Source: Prochlorococcus sp. AG-402-C22 (GTDB lineage Bacteria > Cyanobacteriota > Cyanobacteriia > PCC-6307 > Cyanobiaceae). From it: a DNA stretch of 34,275 nt. Positions 21,051-30,419 of the stretch are shown here, in pieces. Numbering within the stretch: the stretch's first letter is position 1; each line of letters begins with the position of its first letter. Made by a program: the position numbers and the translations under genes. Location: assembly GCA_003279535.1 (NCBI GenBank), contig QCHO01000012.1, forward strand, positions 1 through 34,275, given 5' to 3'. The notes beneath the pieces are model-generated. The model saw only the letters and a list, made by a program, of their open reading frames with translations, did not search any database and was not told where the DNA came from.

Positions 21051-22229
21051 ATGAGTAAAGTTAATTTATCTGAAAGGGCACTTTCAATTGAGCCTTCTCT
21101 TACATTGCAGATAAGTGCCAAAGCAAATCAATTATCTGCAGAAGGAGTAGATATTTGTAATTTAAGTGCAGGAGAGCCAGATTTTAATGCCCCAAAAGAA
21201 GTTATAGAGGCTACGAGCAAAGCTATATTTGATGGATTTACAAAGTACGGTCCCGCAGCGGGCAATTTAGATCTCCGAAAAGCAATTGCAAATAAACTTC
21301 AAATTCAAAACGAATTAAATATTGAATATGAAAATGTAATGGTCACAAATGGTGCTAAGCAAGCAATATATAATCTTTTCCAAGTTTTATTAAATGCTGG
21401 AGATGAAGTTATTATTCCTTCTCCATACTGGTTAAGTTATCCCCAGATGGTCAGGTTGGCGGGGGGGGAGCCAATCTTTACAAATTCTTCTGCTGAAGAT
21501 GGATTTAAAATAAATATAAAAGATTTAAAGTCTAAAATCTCTTCAAAAACTAAATTTATAATTATCAATTCTCCCAATAACCCTACTGGAAGAGTTATGT
21601 CAAAAGAAGAATTATTGCAAATTGCCGATATAGCCAGAGAAAATCCAAATATCAATATTCTTTCTGATGAGATTTACGAACTAATCCTTAAAAAAGAATT
21701 TAAACACTACAGTTTATCAACACTAGCAGATGACTTAAAAGATAGGATTTTCATAATAAATGGTTTTGCCAAGGGATGGGCTATGACTGGCTGGAGGGTA
21801 GGTTATTTAGTAGGTCCCAAAGATGTAATCAAAGCATCCTCAGCATTACAAAGTCAAAGTACAAGTAATGTTTGCTCTTTTGTTCAAAAAGGTGCTCTAG
21901 AGGCTTTAAAAATTAATGTTGAGTTTTTCTCAATGATAAATAGCCATTATGATCAAAGAAGAAGTCTCCTCTATGAGAGCCTTAAAAATATAAATGGGAT
22001 TTATATTGAAGAACCTAATGGAGCATTTTACGCATTTCCAAGATTACCTAACTCCTCAATTTCCTCTGTTGATTTCTGCAATAAAGCTCTTCATGATTAC
22101 GGATTAGTTGTTGTACCTGGAAAAGCTTTTGGAGCTGATGAATGTATTAGAATATCCTGTGCAGCTTCAGAGATTAAAATAAAAGATGGACTAAATAGGC
22201 TTGAAAAAGCAATCTCTGAATATTATTAA
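21051..22229 (+). CDS. PLP-dependent aminotransferase, class I (aspartate-type)
   Basis: This is a fold-type I aminotransferase. The ATG at 21051 (MSKVNLSERALSIEPSLTLQ) gives 392 residues. An in-frame TTG at 21033 would add six. Motifs: LSAGEPDFNAP, KYGPAAGNLDLRKAIA, VTNGAKQAIYNLF, PSPYWLSYPQMV, NSPNNPTGRVMSKEEL, SDEIYELI, then the PLP-lysine region NGFAKGWAMTGWRVGYLVGP and, near the end, IRISCAAS. These fit the I-gamma aspartate/prephenate aminotransferase subgroup. Substrate preference cannot be fixed by sequence. It leads into phnD 13 bp later and is likely co-transcribed with the transporter. Confidence 0.9.
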   Translation: MSKVNLSERALSIEPSLTLQISAKANQLSAEGVDICNLSAGEPDFNAPKEVIEATSKAIFDGFTKYGPAAGNLDLRKAIANKLQIQNELNIEYENVMVTNGAKQAIYNLFQVLLNAGDEVIIPSPYWLSYPQMVRLAGGEPIFTNSSAEDGFKINIKDLKSKISSKTKFIIINSPNNPTGRVMSKEELLQIADIARENPNINILSDEIYELILKKEFKHYSLSTLADDLKDRIFIINGFAKGWAMTGWRVGYLVGPKDVIKASSALQSQSTSNVCSFVQKGALEALKINVEFFSMINSHYDQRRSLLYESLKNINGIYIEEPNGAFYAFPRLPNSSISSVDFCNKALHDYGLVVVPGKAFGADECIRISCAASEIKIKDGLNRLEKAISEYY

Positions 22230-22242
22230 TTTAAACTTAAAT

Positions 22243-23142
22243 ATGTTTAATTTAAATTTAAAAAAAATAATCCTAAGTTCATCTTTATCATTTTTTGTTT
22301 TTTCATTACCGGTATTTTCAAATCCCAAAGTTTTAAAAGTTGGAGCCATACCTGATCAAAACCAAGATGTTTTGGACAAAAGATTTAACTTATTTTCAAA
22401 AGAATTATCCAAACAACTAGATATAGAAGTTAAATACATCCCTGTTATTAATTATGTTGCAGCAGTAACTGGATTTAGAACTAAAGATTTAGATTTGGTT
22501 TGGTTTGGCGGTTTATCAGGAGTTCAAGCAAGATTACAAACTCCTAATTCAATCGTCATAGCTCAAAGAGATATAGATAAGGAATTTAAAAGTGTTTTTG
22601 TAGTAAACAAAAATTTAGAACTTAACTCAATTTCAAATAATAAAGGACTTAGAAAACTCAAGAATTTAAGATTTACTTTTGGCTCTGAAAACTCAACTTC
22701 TGGAAGATTAATGCCAGAATATTTCTTAAATCAAGCAGGGGTAGAAATTAAAAACTTTAAAGGTAAAAAAGCAGGTTTTAGTGGGAGTCATGATGCCACA
22801 ATAGCTTTAGTTAATAGTGGAGCATTTGATGCTGGAGCTTTAAATAAACAAGTTTGGGAAAACAATCTTAAAAACAATTCTAAAAGAACAAGTAATTTAG
22901 AATTATTCTGGATTACCCCAGAATATGTTGACTATCATTGGTTAGCTCAAGGGGATCTTGAAAATAGATTCGGGGAAGGGTTTACTAAACAACTTAAATC
23001 AGTAATTCTAAATTTAGATTTAAATCAAAAATCACATAAACAGATATTAGATATGTTCAATGCAAAAAGATTTATTAATGCAGAAGCAAAACAGTATAAA
23101 AATATAGAGGATATTGGGAGGAAATTAAAAAAAATAAGATGA
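22243..23142 (+). CDS. phnD: Phosphonate/phosphite ABC transporter substrate-binding protein (PhnD-like)
   Basis: This is a periplasmic binding protein. The ATG at 22243 gives 299 residues and a signal peptide (IILSSSLSFFVFSLPVFS). A longer frame from TTG at 22201 would overlap the aminotransferase gene and is not needed. After cleavage comes LKVGAIPDQNQDVLDKRFNL, then VNYVAAVTGFRTKDLDLVWF, GGLSGVQAR, FGSENSTSGRLMPEYFL (typical PhnD ligand loop), GFSGSHDATIALVNSGAFDAG, and TPEYVDYHWLAQGDLE. PhnD proteins bind phosphonates, and some Prochlorococcus members bind phosphite. Which ligand this binds is open. It overlaps phnC by ATGA. No Pho-box was recognised. Confidence 0.9.
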   Translation: MFNLNLKKIILSSSLSFFVFSLPVFSNPKVLKVGAIPDQNQDVLDKRFNLFSKELSKQLDIEVKYIPVINYVAAVTGFRTKDLDLVWFGGLSGVQARLQTPNSIVIAQRDIDKEFKSVFVVNKNLELNSISNNKGLRKLKNLRFTFGSENSTSGRLMPEYFLNQAGVEIKNFKGKKAGFSGSHDATIALVNSGAFDAGALNKQVWENNLKNNSKRTSNLELFWITPEYVDYHWLAQGDLENRFGEGFTKQLKSVILNLDLNQKSHKQILDMFNAKRFINAEAKQYKNIEDIGRKLKKIR

Positions 23143-23876
23143 ATAATACTCTCTTAGAATTAAAAAATATATCTTATAAATACGAAAATAATCTGATCCT
23201 AAATAAAGTAAATTTAAAAATCAATTCAGGGGAAAAAATTGCACTTTTAGGTAAAAGCGGTTCAGGGAAAACTACACTTATTTCCGTGCTTAATGGCACT
23301 ATCAAGCCAACTCAAGGTGAGGTTAAATTATTCAATAAAAGTTTCGAGGAATTAGATAGAAAGCAAAAAAGCAAAATAACTACTATTTGGCAAGATTTAA
23401 GATTAATAGAAGATCTCTCAGCAGAACAAAATGTTAATTGTGGACTACTAGCGGAAAAAAGTCTTTATTTCGCTTTTAAAAATTTGCTAAATATAAGTTC
23501 TTTTAAGCAGGCTCATAAATATATGAAACTATGTAGACTTCATAACTCTATTTACGACAAAAAAATCAGAAAACTATCTGGGGGGCAAAAACAGAGGGTG
23601 GCTATAGCTAGATCATTAATTCAAGCAACAAATATATTACTTGCAGATGAGCCTTTTAATAATTTAGATCCCAAATTGATATCAACAATTAAAAAACTGC
23701 TGCTAGAAAATATTGATAAAAACAATATAAAATCTCCAAAGGCAACATTAGTTGCATTACATAGATTAGATTTGTTGAACGATTTCGATAAGGTTATTGG
23801 GATAAGGGATGGTAAAATCTTTTTTAATATTGAAAAAACTAAATTAAAGAAGTTTCATTTAGACAAAATATATTAA
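23139..23876 (+). CDS. phnC: Phosphonate/phosphite ABC transporter ATPase (PhnC-like)
   Basis: This is a 245-residue ABC ATPase. Walker A is GKSGSGKTT (about residues 37-45), the Q-loop IWQDLRL, the signature LSGGQKQRVAIARSL, and Walker B ILLADEPFNNLD, with the switch His in LVALHRLD. Length and motifs fit PhnC. Its ATG overlaps the end of phnD (ATGA), and phnE begins one base after its stop. Together the three make a complete importer. Confidence 0.93.
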   Translation: MNNTLLELKNISYKYENNLILNKVNLKINSGEKIALLGKSGSGKTTLISVLNGTIKPTQGEVKLFNKSFEELDRKQKSKITTIWQDLRLIEDLSAEQNVNCGLLAEKSLYFAFKNLLNISSFKQAHKYMKLCRLHNSIYDKKIRKLSGGQKQRVAIARSLIQATNILLADEPFNNLDPKLISTIKKLLLENIDKNNIKSPKATLVALHRLDLLNDFDKVIGIRDGKIFFNIEKTKLKKFHLDKIY

Positions 23877-23877
23877 T

Positions 23878-25383
23878 TTGTTCAATAAATTAAAATTAAA
23901 CTATATCTCAATATCTTTTCTACCAATATTGGTTTGCATACCTCTAGGGTGTCAACTAATAACTAATTTACATTTTGAAGGGTTTGATTTATTCAAAGAA
24001 TTTTTTATTTCTGCATTTAATCCCAAGATCGATGATGAAATTATTATTAGCGTAATTAATCGATTAAATGAAACTATCTTAATTAGTTTTTTTAGTTGGT
24101 TAGTAAGTATTATTTTTGGAGTAATTTTTGGAATATTATCCTCAAATATTTTTTATAAAATCTTTAATATTCCAATTTTTTTAAACAGCATAATAAGATT
24201 TTTTCTAACAATAATTAGATCAATTCATGAAGTAGTTTGGGGAATACTATTAATGCAAATATATGGCATAAATTATTCAATAGGAATAATAGCTATATGT
24301 ATTCCTTATATTGCTGTAAATTCAAAAGTCTTTGCTGAACAATTAGAAACTATTGACTACAAAAGTTTTGAATCTATAAACCAAATCAATGCGCCTAAAT
24401 TTTCTTCTTTATTAACTTTAATATGGAATCCAATAATCAATACATTTAAAAACTTTGGTTTATATCGATTAGAATGTTCAATAAGAAGTACTGTAATTTT
24501 AGGACTTTTTGGGATTGGAGGAATAGGTACAAGTATTTTTTTATCTTTTCAAACTTTGAATTTTAGAGAATTATGGACTTATTTATGGTCCTTAGCAATT
24601 TTGATAATTCTTTCTGGATTAATATTCAAAAAAATAAATTTTAACAATACAAATAAAATTCAATCTATTTTTTTTATTGCAGTTTTTTTTATAACAATTT
24701 TACTTTCTATTCCATATTTTCTTTATTTTGTTTTTAATAATAATTTTGAAAATTTTAATTCTGTTAGTACCCTATTTAAATCAAGCTCCGATTTGGGATT
24801 ATTTGATTTCTTAAAACTTATATTGGAAACAATAATTTTAAGTCTTTTATCGACGGGAATTGCAATTGGTTTACCTCCTTTAGTAATAGGAATTTTCAAT
24901 AGCAATACTTCTAAGATTCTTATAAGAATTTTTGCATTTTTATTGCGTTTAATACCTACACCTGTAATGCTTCTAATACTTTTAACTTTTAATAATCCTT
25001 CTTTATCTTTAGCAGCTTTAACATTGGGTCTTCATAACGCTGGCATTACAAGCAAATTACTTTTTACAAATCTGGATAGCCAAGATAAGAGAAATTATAT
25101 CGCAATGAAATCTTTAGGAATTTCAAAAAAGACTAGTTGGCTTTTAGGTTTATTTTCTCAACAAGCAAAAAGTTACTTAGCATATTGCGCTTATAGATCT
25201 GACATAATTATTAGAGAAACTGCAATTGTTGGAGTTATTGGAAGTGTTGGTCTAGGTTGGCAATTGCAAGAATCACTTAGTTCATTCGCATGGCAAGAAG
25301 TTACCACAGTTTTGCTAGCTTATAGCTCAATCGCAATAATTGGTGAATTAATAAATGGTAAAATCAAAGATGGTTTGACTTGA
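23878..25383 (+). CDS. phnE: Phosphonate/phosphite ABC transporter permease, double-length (PhnE-like)
   Basis: This 501-residue permease, starting at TTG 23878, is about twice the usual PhnE. The first half (about 1-250) has five or six helices and a degenerate permease loop (YRLECSIRSTVILGLFGIGG). The second half (about 270-500) repeats the pattern with a better loop (YRSDIIIRETAIVGVIGSVG). The fusion supplies both membrane domains in one chain, so no second permease gene is required. The double-length form appears normal for Prochlorococcus. It is the last gene of the phnDCE set, followed by a 49-bp gap to the next gene. Confidence 0.88.
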   Translation: MFNKLKLNYISISFLPILVCIPLGCQLITNLHFEGFDLFKEFFISAFNPKIDDEIIISVINRLNETILISFFSWLVSIIFGVIFGILSSNIFYKIFNIPIFLNSIIRFFLTIIRSIHEVVWGILLMQIYGINYSIGIIAICIPYIAVNSKVFAEQLETIDYKSFESINQINAPKFSSLLTLIWNPIINTFKNFGLYRLECSIRSTVILGLFGIGGIGTSIFLSFQTLNFRELWTYLWSLAILIILSGLIFKKINFNNTNKIQSIFFIAVFFITILLSIPYFLYFVFNNNFENFNSVSTLFKSSSDLGLFDFLKLILETIILSLLSTGIAIGLPPLVIGIFNSNTSKILIRIFAFLLRLIPTPVMLLILLTFNNPSLSLAALTLGLHNAGITSKLLFTNLDSQDKRNYIAMKSLGISKKTSWLLGLFSQQAKSYLAYCAYRSDIIIRETAIVGVIGSVGLGWQLQESLSSFAWQEVTTVLLAYSSIAIIGELINGKIKDGLT

Positions 25384-25432
25384 TTTGTAAGAATATTCTG
25401 TTGAATCATATAATTATTTTTTCCTATTTAAA

Positions 25433-26077
25433 GTGATTAGTCTACCAAAACAGCTAGTTGTAATTGGAGATAGCTCAGTTTATGGATGGGGGGATAATGA
25501 AGGTGGTGGATGGTGTGAGAGGCTAAGAAAAGATTGGTTTAAGAACCAAAATGGGCCAGTTATTTATCAACTTGGAGTGAGAGGAGATGGGATAGAAAAG
25601 GTTTCATCTAGATGGGAGAAAGAGTGGTCCTCTAGAGGAGAAACAAGAAGAAATAAACCTAAAGCAATCCTGCTAAATGTAGGTCTTAATGATACTGCAG
25701 CAATTGGTCAGAAAAACGGAAGGCATCAATTAGATATCAATGGTTTTGAATATGGATTAGAGAGATTAGTCAATGAAATGAGCTCTCAAACCAGGGTCTT
25801 TGTTCTTGGTTTAACACCGGTTGATGAGAACAAAATGCCATTCGCTGGATGTCTATGGTACTCAAATGATTTTTGTAATTCTTATGAAAGGAGAATGGAG
25901 GAAGTTTGCCTCAATCAGAATGTTCCATTTCTTCCTACATTTAGAGAAATGTACTCTGATCAAAGGAGTAAGAATTGGATTACGAATGATGGTATTCATC
26001 TAAATTCCAAAGGACATTTTTGGATTTTTCAAAGACTGAAGAGCTGGGAGATTCTTACAAAATGGAAGGAATCCTAA
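25433..26077 (+). CDS. SGNH/GDSL-type hydrolase
   Basis: This is a 214-residue predicted esterase/lipase-type enzyme, starting at GTG 25433. The four SGNH blocks are visible: GDSSVYGWGD with the nucleophile Ser in GDS (about residues 12-14), Gly in RGDGIEK, Asn in NVGLNDT (about 81-87), and the catalytic Asp/His in NDGIHLNSKGH (about 186-196). There is no signal peptide, so it is cytoplasmic. The substrate is unknown, possibly a lipid or acetylated sugar. It follows the phnE gene by 49 bp and converges on the DUF92 gene. Confidence 0.85.
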   Translation: MISLPKQLVVIGDSSVYGWGDNEGGGWCERLRKDWFKNQNGPVIYQLGVRGDGIEKVSSRWEKEWSSRGETRRNKPKAILLNVGLNDTAAIGQKNGRHQLDINGFEYGLERLVNEMSSQTRVFVLGLTPVDENKMPFAGCLWYSNDFCNSYERRMEEVCLNQNVPFLPTFREMYSDQRSKNWITNDGIHLNSKGHFWIFQRLKSWEILTKWKES

Positions 26078-26099
26078 CTGTTTCTGAATATTTTTATTT

Positions 26100-26837
26100 T
26101 TAAAAATACGAATATAAGATAAGAGCAAAGATAGCAAAAACAGAAGCGATACTTGTCTGAATAGCATTTACCATTTCATTAGTTAATTTATATTTATTTT
26201 GAAATGTAGCGCCAATAATGCTTTCAGAAAGTGTTGCTATGAATCCCGAAACTGCAACAATTATAAAATGGTATTTTGTAGAAATAATTGATAGACGCAA
26301 CATTATAAAAGCCATAAATATAGACCCTAAGACACTAGCTAATGTTCCTTCTAAACTTATTCCTCCTTCAGTGCCTCTCTCAACCTTCTTGAGTGAAGTA
26401 ATTAAATATGTATCTTTCCCAAATCTTTTTCCAATTTCACTACCAAAAGTATCAGCCAACTTTGATGCAAAACTTGCGGCAAAACCAATTTTAAAAAAAA
26501 CTACATTGGCAAAATTAAATTTGGTCATCATGGCAAAAAATAATCCTGTAGCTGCGGAGCCCCAAACATTTTCAGGACCTCTTCTCCCACCTCTTTTTTC
26601 GGCTATCCCTTTTTCTTTTTTAAATTTATATCCTATTTTGGTTACGAGAGAGCCAAATAATAAGTAAATTACAACTGATATCCAACCCTGCCATGACAAG
26701 CATCCCCACAAAATTGTTCCTAAAATACCTGCACTTATCCAACCGCCTTTTGTCATCAAAGGAATCTTGCGGAACATATAAATCAAACTAAAATTAATCC
26801 AAAAACCTATAAAAAATTGATTTGTAATAAAACTCAT
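26100..26837 (-). CDS. DUF92 integral membrane protein
   Basis: This 245-residue protein has about six membrane helices and the DUF92 signature: GGWISAGILGTILWGCLSWQ, KGIAEKRGGRRGPENVWGSA (about residues 75-95), FGSEIGKRFGKDTYLITSLK and RGTEGGISLEGTLASVLGS (about 150-170). In plants and cyanobacteria the family includes VTE6, the phytyl-phosphate kinase that recycles chlorophyll-derived phytol for tocopherol synthesis. The conserved loops are predicted to bind a nucleotide. A phytyl-phosphate kinase role is plausible here but not proven. It follows rsmE at a 6-bp gap. Confidence 0.82.
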   Translation of the reverse strand: MSFITNQFFIGFWINFSLIYMFRKIPLMTKGGWISAGILGTILWGCLSWQGWISVVIYLLFGSLVTKIGYKFKKEKGIAEKRGGRRGPENVWGSAATGLFFAMMTKFNFANVVFFKIGFAASFASKLADTFGSEIGKRFGKDTYLITSLKKVERGTEGGISLEGTLASVLGSIFMAFIMLRLSIISTKYHFIIVAVSGFIATLSESIIGATFQNKYKLTNEMVNAIQTSIASVFAIFALILYSYF

Positions 26838-26843
26838 TTTTAT

Positions 26844-27617
26844 CTAATTCCTTAATTTCAAATCATTTCTCCATTGGTTTAGAATTGATGATGCATTAAT
26901 ACTAGCTGTTGAAGTTCTTAAGATAGTTTCAGAGAGTTTAACAACTGTATTATTGTTTTCATTAAAAAAATCAATTTCTCTTGAAGACCAACCTCCTTCA
27001 GGGCCAATTACATTCCAGAAAATACCCCCTTTTTTATTTACTATTTCTTGCTGCTTTTTTAACCATTGATTTAAGTCATAACAGGTATCTTCTCTAGTTA
27101 CTGATATTGAAACTCTCTCTTGATTATCCCTTCTTTTTAACCATTCAATAATATCCATACCATTTAAAATAGATGGTTTCCATAATCTCTCACTTTGCTC
27201 AACTGCTTCGTTGATAATTGAATTCCATCTCAAAAATTTTTTTGTAAAATTTAAATTTTTGTTTACCTGTCTTTCCGAAAATAATGGTTGTATAAAATCA
27301 ATTCCTATTTCAGTACACATTTTTAAAATATCCTCAAAACCACTTTTTGGTATAACAACAGCTATTCCCAATAAGTAAATTTCTTGTTGTTGAAATAAGT
27401 AAGGTTTTTGTAATTGACTTATTTTTAAAGAATCATTTTTAACTTTAATTGCTTTCCATAATGAACCCTCACCATTAGCTATAAATATTTCTTTACCAGT
27501 TTTTATCCTCATTACTTTATTAATATAATGAGCTTCATCATTAGTCAGCTTTAGATTATTACTCTTAATATTTACAATTCTTTCAGGGGAAATAAATAAT
27601 CTGGTTAAGTCTTCCAT
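26844..27617 (-). CDS. rsmE: 16S rRNA (uracil-1498-N3)-methyltransferase (RsmE)
   Basis: This 257-residue SPOUT-class methyltransferase modifies U1498 of 16S rRNA. The N-terminal PUA-like part (about 1-75) shows DEAHYINKVMRIKTGKEIFI. The SPOUT domain has GIAVVIPKSGFEDILKMCTE, NEAVEQSERLWKPSI and the knot motifs NVIGPEGGWSSREIDFF and VKLSETILRTSTASINAS. It is co-directional with the DUF3531 gene upstream (9-bp gap) and the DUF92 gene downstream. Confidence 0.95.
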   Translation of the reverse strand: MEDLTRLFISPERIVNIKSNNLKLTNDEAHYINKVMRIKTGKEIFIANGEGSLWKAIKVKNDSLKISQLQKPYLFQQQEIYLLGIAVVIPKSGFEDILKMCTEIGIDFIQPLFSERQVNKNLNFTKKFLRWNSIINEAVEQSERLWKPSILNGMDIIEWLKRRDNQERVSISVTREDTCYDLNQWLKKQQEIVNKKGGIFWNVIGPEGGWSSREIDFFNENNNTVVKLSETILRTSTASINASSILNQWRNDLKLRN

Positions 27618-27626
27618 CTAACACAC

Positions 27627-28070
27627 TTAATCTTTGAAAACCAAATCTTCATGTTCTTCAATAGCCCAATCATTATTTTCACCACCAATAATTAACTCTT
27701 CAATTTTCACATAATTATTTGATATCTCATTCAAAGAATTAATTAATATATCTAATGAAAGCGAATCTGAAGTACCAAAATCGACCCAACATCTTGCCCA
27801 CAGATTTTGATATTCCATTATTCCTAAATTATGCATTAGGGCTGGAAGAGATGTGTTTTTTTGTTCATTATCGTATGACATCCAACTTAGATCTGAACCC
27901 TCTTCATGCGTTTGTAAATTTTCAGAGTTAAAGCCCCCTAACCTTCCTAAAACGTACCAACTATCAAAAACTCCATCTAAATAATTTTTTTCATCTTGAG
28001 TTGGTGATTCTGAAAACCTTATCCATATCCAACAGTTAAAAGGATCAACTTCTCTAAAAACAATGTTCAT
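27627..28070 (-). CDS. DUF3531 family protein
   Basis: This is a 147-residue soluble acidic protein with the DUF3531 layout: a start FREVDPFNCWIWIRF, then EKNYLDGVFDSWYVLGRLGG followed by FNSENLQ (about residues 26-52), ALMHNLGIMEYQNLWARCWVDF (about 77-98) and an acidic tail. The family is found across cyanobacteria and in plants and has no known function to me. It is the first gene of the minus-strand set DUF3531-rsmE-DUF92, divergent from the ABC ATPase gene with 83 bp between. Confidence 0.8.
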   Translation of the reverse strand: MNIVFREVDPFNCWIWIRFSESPTQDEKNYLDGVFDSWYVLGRLGGFNSENLQTHEEGSDLSWMSYDNEQKNTSLPALMHNLGIMEYQNLWARCWVDFGTSDSLSLDILINSLNEISNNYVKIEELIIGGENNDWAIEEHEDLVFKD

Positions 28071-28153
28071 ATTGACTAATAGCCTTTTAGATATACAGCT
28101 ATTATAAGTAAGTTATCAATAGATTAAAATTCATACCTACAACTTAATTAATA

Positions 28154-28801
28154 ATGCTTGATTTAAAAGAAATATCTTATCAACCTCAAACTGGTGAAAG
28201 AAAAATAATAGACAATCTTAATTTAAAAGTTCATGAAAATGAAATCATCTTAATTTGCGGCAATAGTGGTTCTGGAAAAACAACCCTGCTAGAAATAATA
28301 AGCGGGTTAACAAATCCCCAAAAAGGAAAAATTACTTGGAAAAATAAAATTTTATCTTCTAGGCAAAGGAGATGGTTTTGTGGTGTAGTATTCCAATTTC
28401 CAGAAAGATACTTTATAGGTACAACCATTGGAAAAGAATTAAAAATCGGCCATAAATCTTTAAGAGAAAAAAATATAGAAATAGTTTTAAATAAGGTAGG
28501 TCTGAAAAAATTAAATCTTACCCAACCACCAGAACAACTAAGTGGTGGTCAACAAAGGAGATTAGCAGTAGCAGTTCAGCTACTCAGAAACCCCTCAGTT
28601 CTTTTACTTGATGAACCAACTGCTGGATTAGACTGGACAATGAGAAATGATGTGAAGAATTTAATCCTTGATCTAAAAAATAAAAATACAATTATTATTG
28701 TTACTCACGAACCTTCCTTATTTGAAGGCATTCCCTCTAGAATGCTAATTCTAGAAAAAGGGAAAATAAAAAATTTTATGAAAGAAAATCATGAAAGATA
28801 G
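28154..28801 (+). CDS. ABC transporter ATPase (EcfA/CbiO-like)
   Basis: This is a 215-residue ATP-binding subunit. Walker [13 protein letters not shown] (about residues 36-47), Q-loop [11 protein letters not shown] (FQFP is characteristic of the ECF/cobalt-type group), signature [16 protein letters not shown], Walker [13 protein letters not shown], switch THEPSLF. No permease gene is nearby, so the substrate is unknown. Plants have a related chloroplast half-transporter. Its last codons overlap the ATG of hslO by 11 bp, so the two are co-transcribed. Confidence 0.9.
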   Translation: MLDLKEISYQPQTGERKIIDNLNLKVHENEIILICGNSGSGKTTLLEIISGLTNPQKGKITWKNKILSSRQRRWFCGVVFQFPERYFIGTTIGKELKIGHKSLREKNIEIVLNKVGLKKLNLTQPPEQLSGGQQRRLAVAVQLLRNPSVLLLDEPTAGLDWTMRNDVKNLILDLKNKNTIIIVTHEPSLFEGIPSRMLILEKGKIKNFMKENHER

Positions 28802-29693
28802 GATAGTTCGTGCTACTGCAGCAAATGGAGGGATAAGATTAGTTGCAGTCTTAACCACAGAATCCACCTTAGAAGCAAAAAAAAGACATGGTCTTTCTTA
28901 TTTAACCACTTGTATCTTAGGAAGAGCATTTAGTGCTTCACTGCTTTTAGCAAGTTCGATGAAGATAATGCACGGGAGGGTTACTCTAAGAGTTAGATCT
29001 GACGGCCCTTTAAAGGGATTGCTAGTTGATGCAGGTAGAGACGGAAAAGTTAGGGGCTATGTAGGGAATCCTGATTTAGAATTGGATCTTATCAATACAG
29101 ATAATAATAAATATGCTTTTGATTTCACAAAAGCATTAGGTACAGGATATTTAAATGTCATTAGAGATACAGGAATTGGAGAGCCCTTTACAAGTACTGT
29201 TGAATTAGTAAATGGGAATATTGCCGAAGACTTAGCTTCATATCTATATCATTCAGAACAAACTCCTTCTGCTGTATTTATTGGAGAAAAAATTCAAAAT
29301 AAAAGCGTTATTTGTAGTGGTGGATTATTAGCTCAAGTTTTACCTAAAAAAGATACTGACCCTTTATTAGTTTCGCTACTTGAAGAAAGATGTAAAGAAA
29401 TCAATTCTTTCAGCGAGGAACTATTTAAGTCAAAAGATGATCTTCTTTCGTTAATAAGAAATATATTTCCCGATATTGACGATAAATCAATATCTGAAAA
29501 AGCTCGTTCCCAAGAAGTCAGTTTCAAATGTAAGTGTTCCAAACAAAGAAGTTTAAATGCAATGAAAATGCTCGATAAAAATGAGTTGGAGGATATTCTA
29601 AAGAAAGAGGGTAAAGCGGAATTGGTTTGTGAATTTTGTAAGAATAAATATTTATTAAATTATGAAGAAATTAAATCGTTGATAGAAAATTAA
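28791..29693 (+). CDS. hslO: Redox-regulated chaperone Hsp33 (HslO)
   Basis: This is a 300-residue holdase chaperone activated by oxidation. The N-terminal domain (about 1-235) begins [20 protein letters not shown] and includes [47 protein letters not shown] and [13 protein letters not shown]. The C-terminal redox switch has four cysteines, CKC (248-250) and CEFC (281-284), which bind zinc when reduced and form disulfides under oxidative stress. The length is normal. It overlaps the ABC ATPase gene, and its stop abuts the convergent CPP1-like gene with no gap. Confidence 0.96.
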   Translation: MKDRIVRATAANGGIRLVAVLTTESTLEAKKRHGLSYLTTCILGRAFSASLLLASSMKIMHGRVTLRVRSDGPLKGLLVDAGRDGKVRGYVGNPDLELDLINTDNNKYAFDFTKALGTGYLNVIRDTGIGEPFTSTVELVNGNIAEDLASYLYHSEQTPSAVFIGEKIQNKSVICSGGLLAQVLPKKDTDPLLVSLLEERCKEINSFSEELFKSKDDLLSLIRNIFPDIDDKSISEKARSQEVSFKCKCSKQRSLNAMKMLDKNELEDILKKEGKAELVCEFCKNKYLLNYEEIKSLIEN

Positions 29694-30368
29694 TTATAAG
29701 AAAATTACTCCCAGCCACAAAATAACCATAGCGGGAATACTTTGAATTTTTTGTATTGATAAAGAATTATTTGATATCTCTTGAATGAAAGAATTAGTTT
29801 CAAGTAATCCTCCGAATATTAATCCTATTGAAAGAAAGGTAACACTCCATCCTAGAGAACCTATAAATCTTTTCCCGGATTTAATTTGAGTATAGGTAAG
29901 TATTAATGTTGAGATAGAGAGCAAAAGCCTATTATTCGAATCAGGGCTAATAAATAGCAAAATTAAAAATAATAAACCAATAGATATTTTTAATGAGAGG
30001 TTATCAAATGAGGGAGGCGTTATTTTTGGAAGACTATATGGACTTGAGTTCTTAGAGTTATTACTAAAATTCTTTATCTTAGAGAGTAGTGGGAAATTAT
30101 TGTTGGTAAATTGATTAATTTGTTTTTCTTTTTTTGAAGCACTTACAGCTTCATAACTTACATTTCCAGATTGTCTTGCTTTCAAACTCCCCATAAGTAA
30201 TTGATCGAAGGAGGATTCTATTTTTGCTTTTAAAATTAAATCTTCACCAGCCTCTTTAACTTTAATATCTCTAGCTTTTTGAATATCCTCAAAAGCAGCG
30301 TCTTCTTTTACACCTAAAATTTCATAAGGTGATTTACCACTATTGTTTTTACTACTGTTTGAATCCAA
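29694..30368 (-). CDS. CPP1-like (DUF3353) membrane protein with J-like domain
   Basis: This is a 224-residue protein. The N-terminal J-like domain (about residues 12-65: SPYEILGVKEDAAFEDIQKA, LILKAKIESSFDQLLMGSLK) lacks the HPD motif of true DnaJ. A Ser/Asn-rich linker follows, then three to four membrane helices (about 128-222). This matches the CPP1/chloroplast J-like domain family. In plants CPP1 stabilises the light-dependent protochlorophyllide oxidoreductase. A similar role here is inference. It is the last minus-strand gene before hslO, about 50 bp downstream of prfC. Confidence 0.82.
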   Translation of the reverse strand: MDSNSSKNNSGKSPYEILGVKEDAAFEDIQKARDIKVKEAGEDLILKAKIESSFDQLLMGSLKARQSGNVSYEAVSASKKEKQINQFTNNNFPLLSKIKNFSNNSKNSSPYSLPKITPPSFDNLSLKISIGLLFLILLFISPDSNNRLLLSISTLILTYTQIKSGKRFIGSLGWSVTFLSIGLIFGGLLETNSFIQEISNNSLSIQKIQSIPAMVILWLGVIFL

Positions 30369-30419
30369 AATTTTTTACCAATACTAACAGATTAACCAAT
30401 TTTATAATCCATTAAGGCT

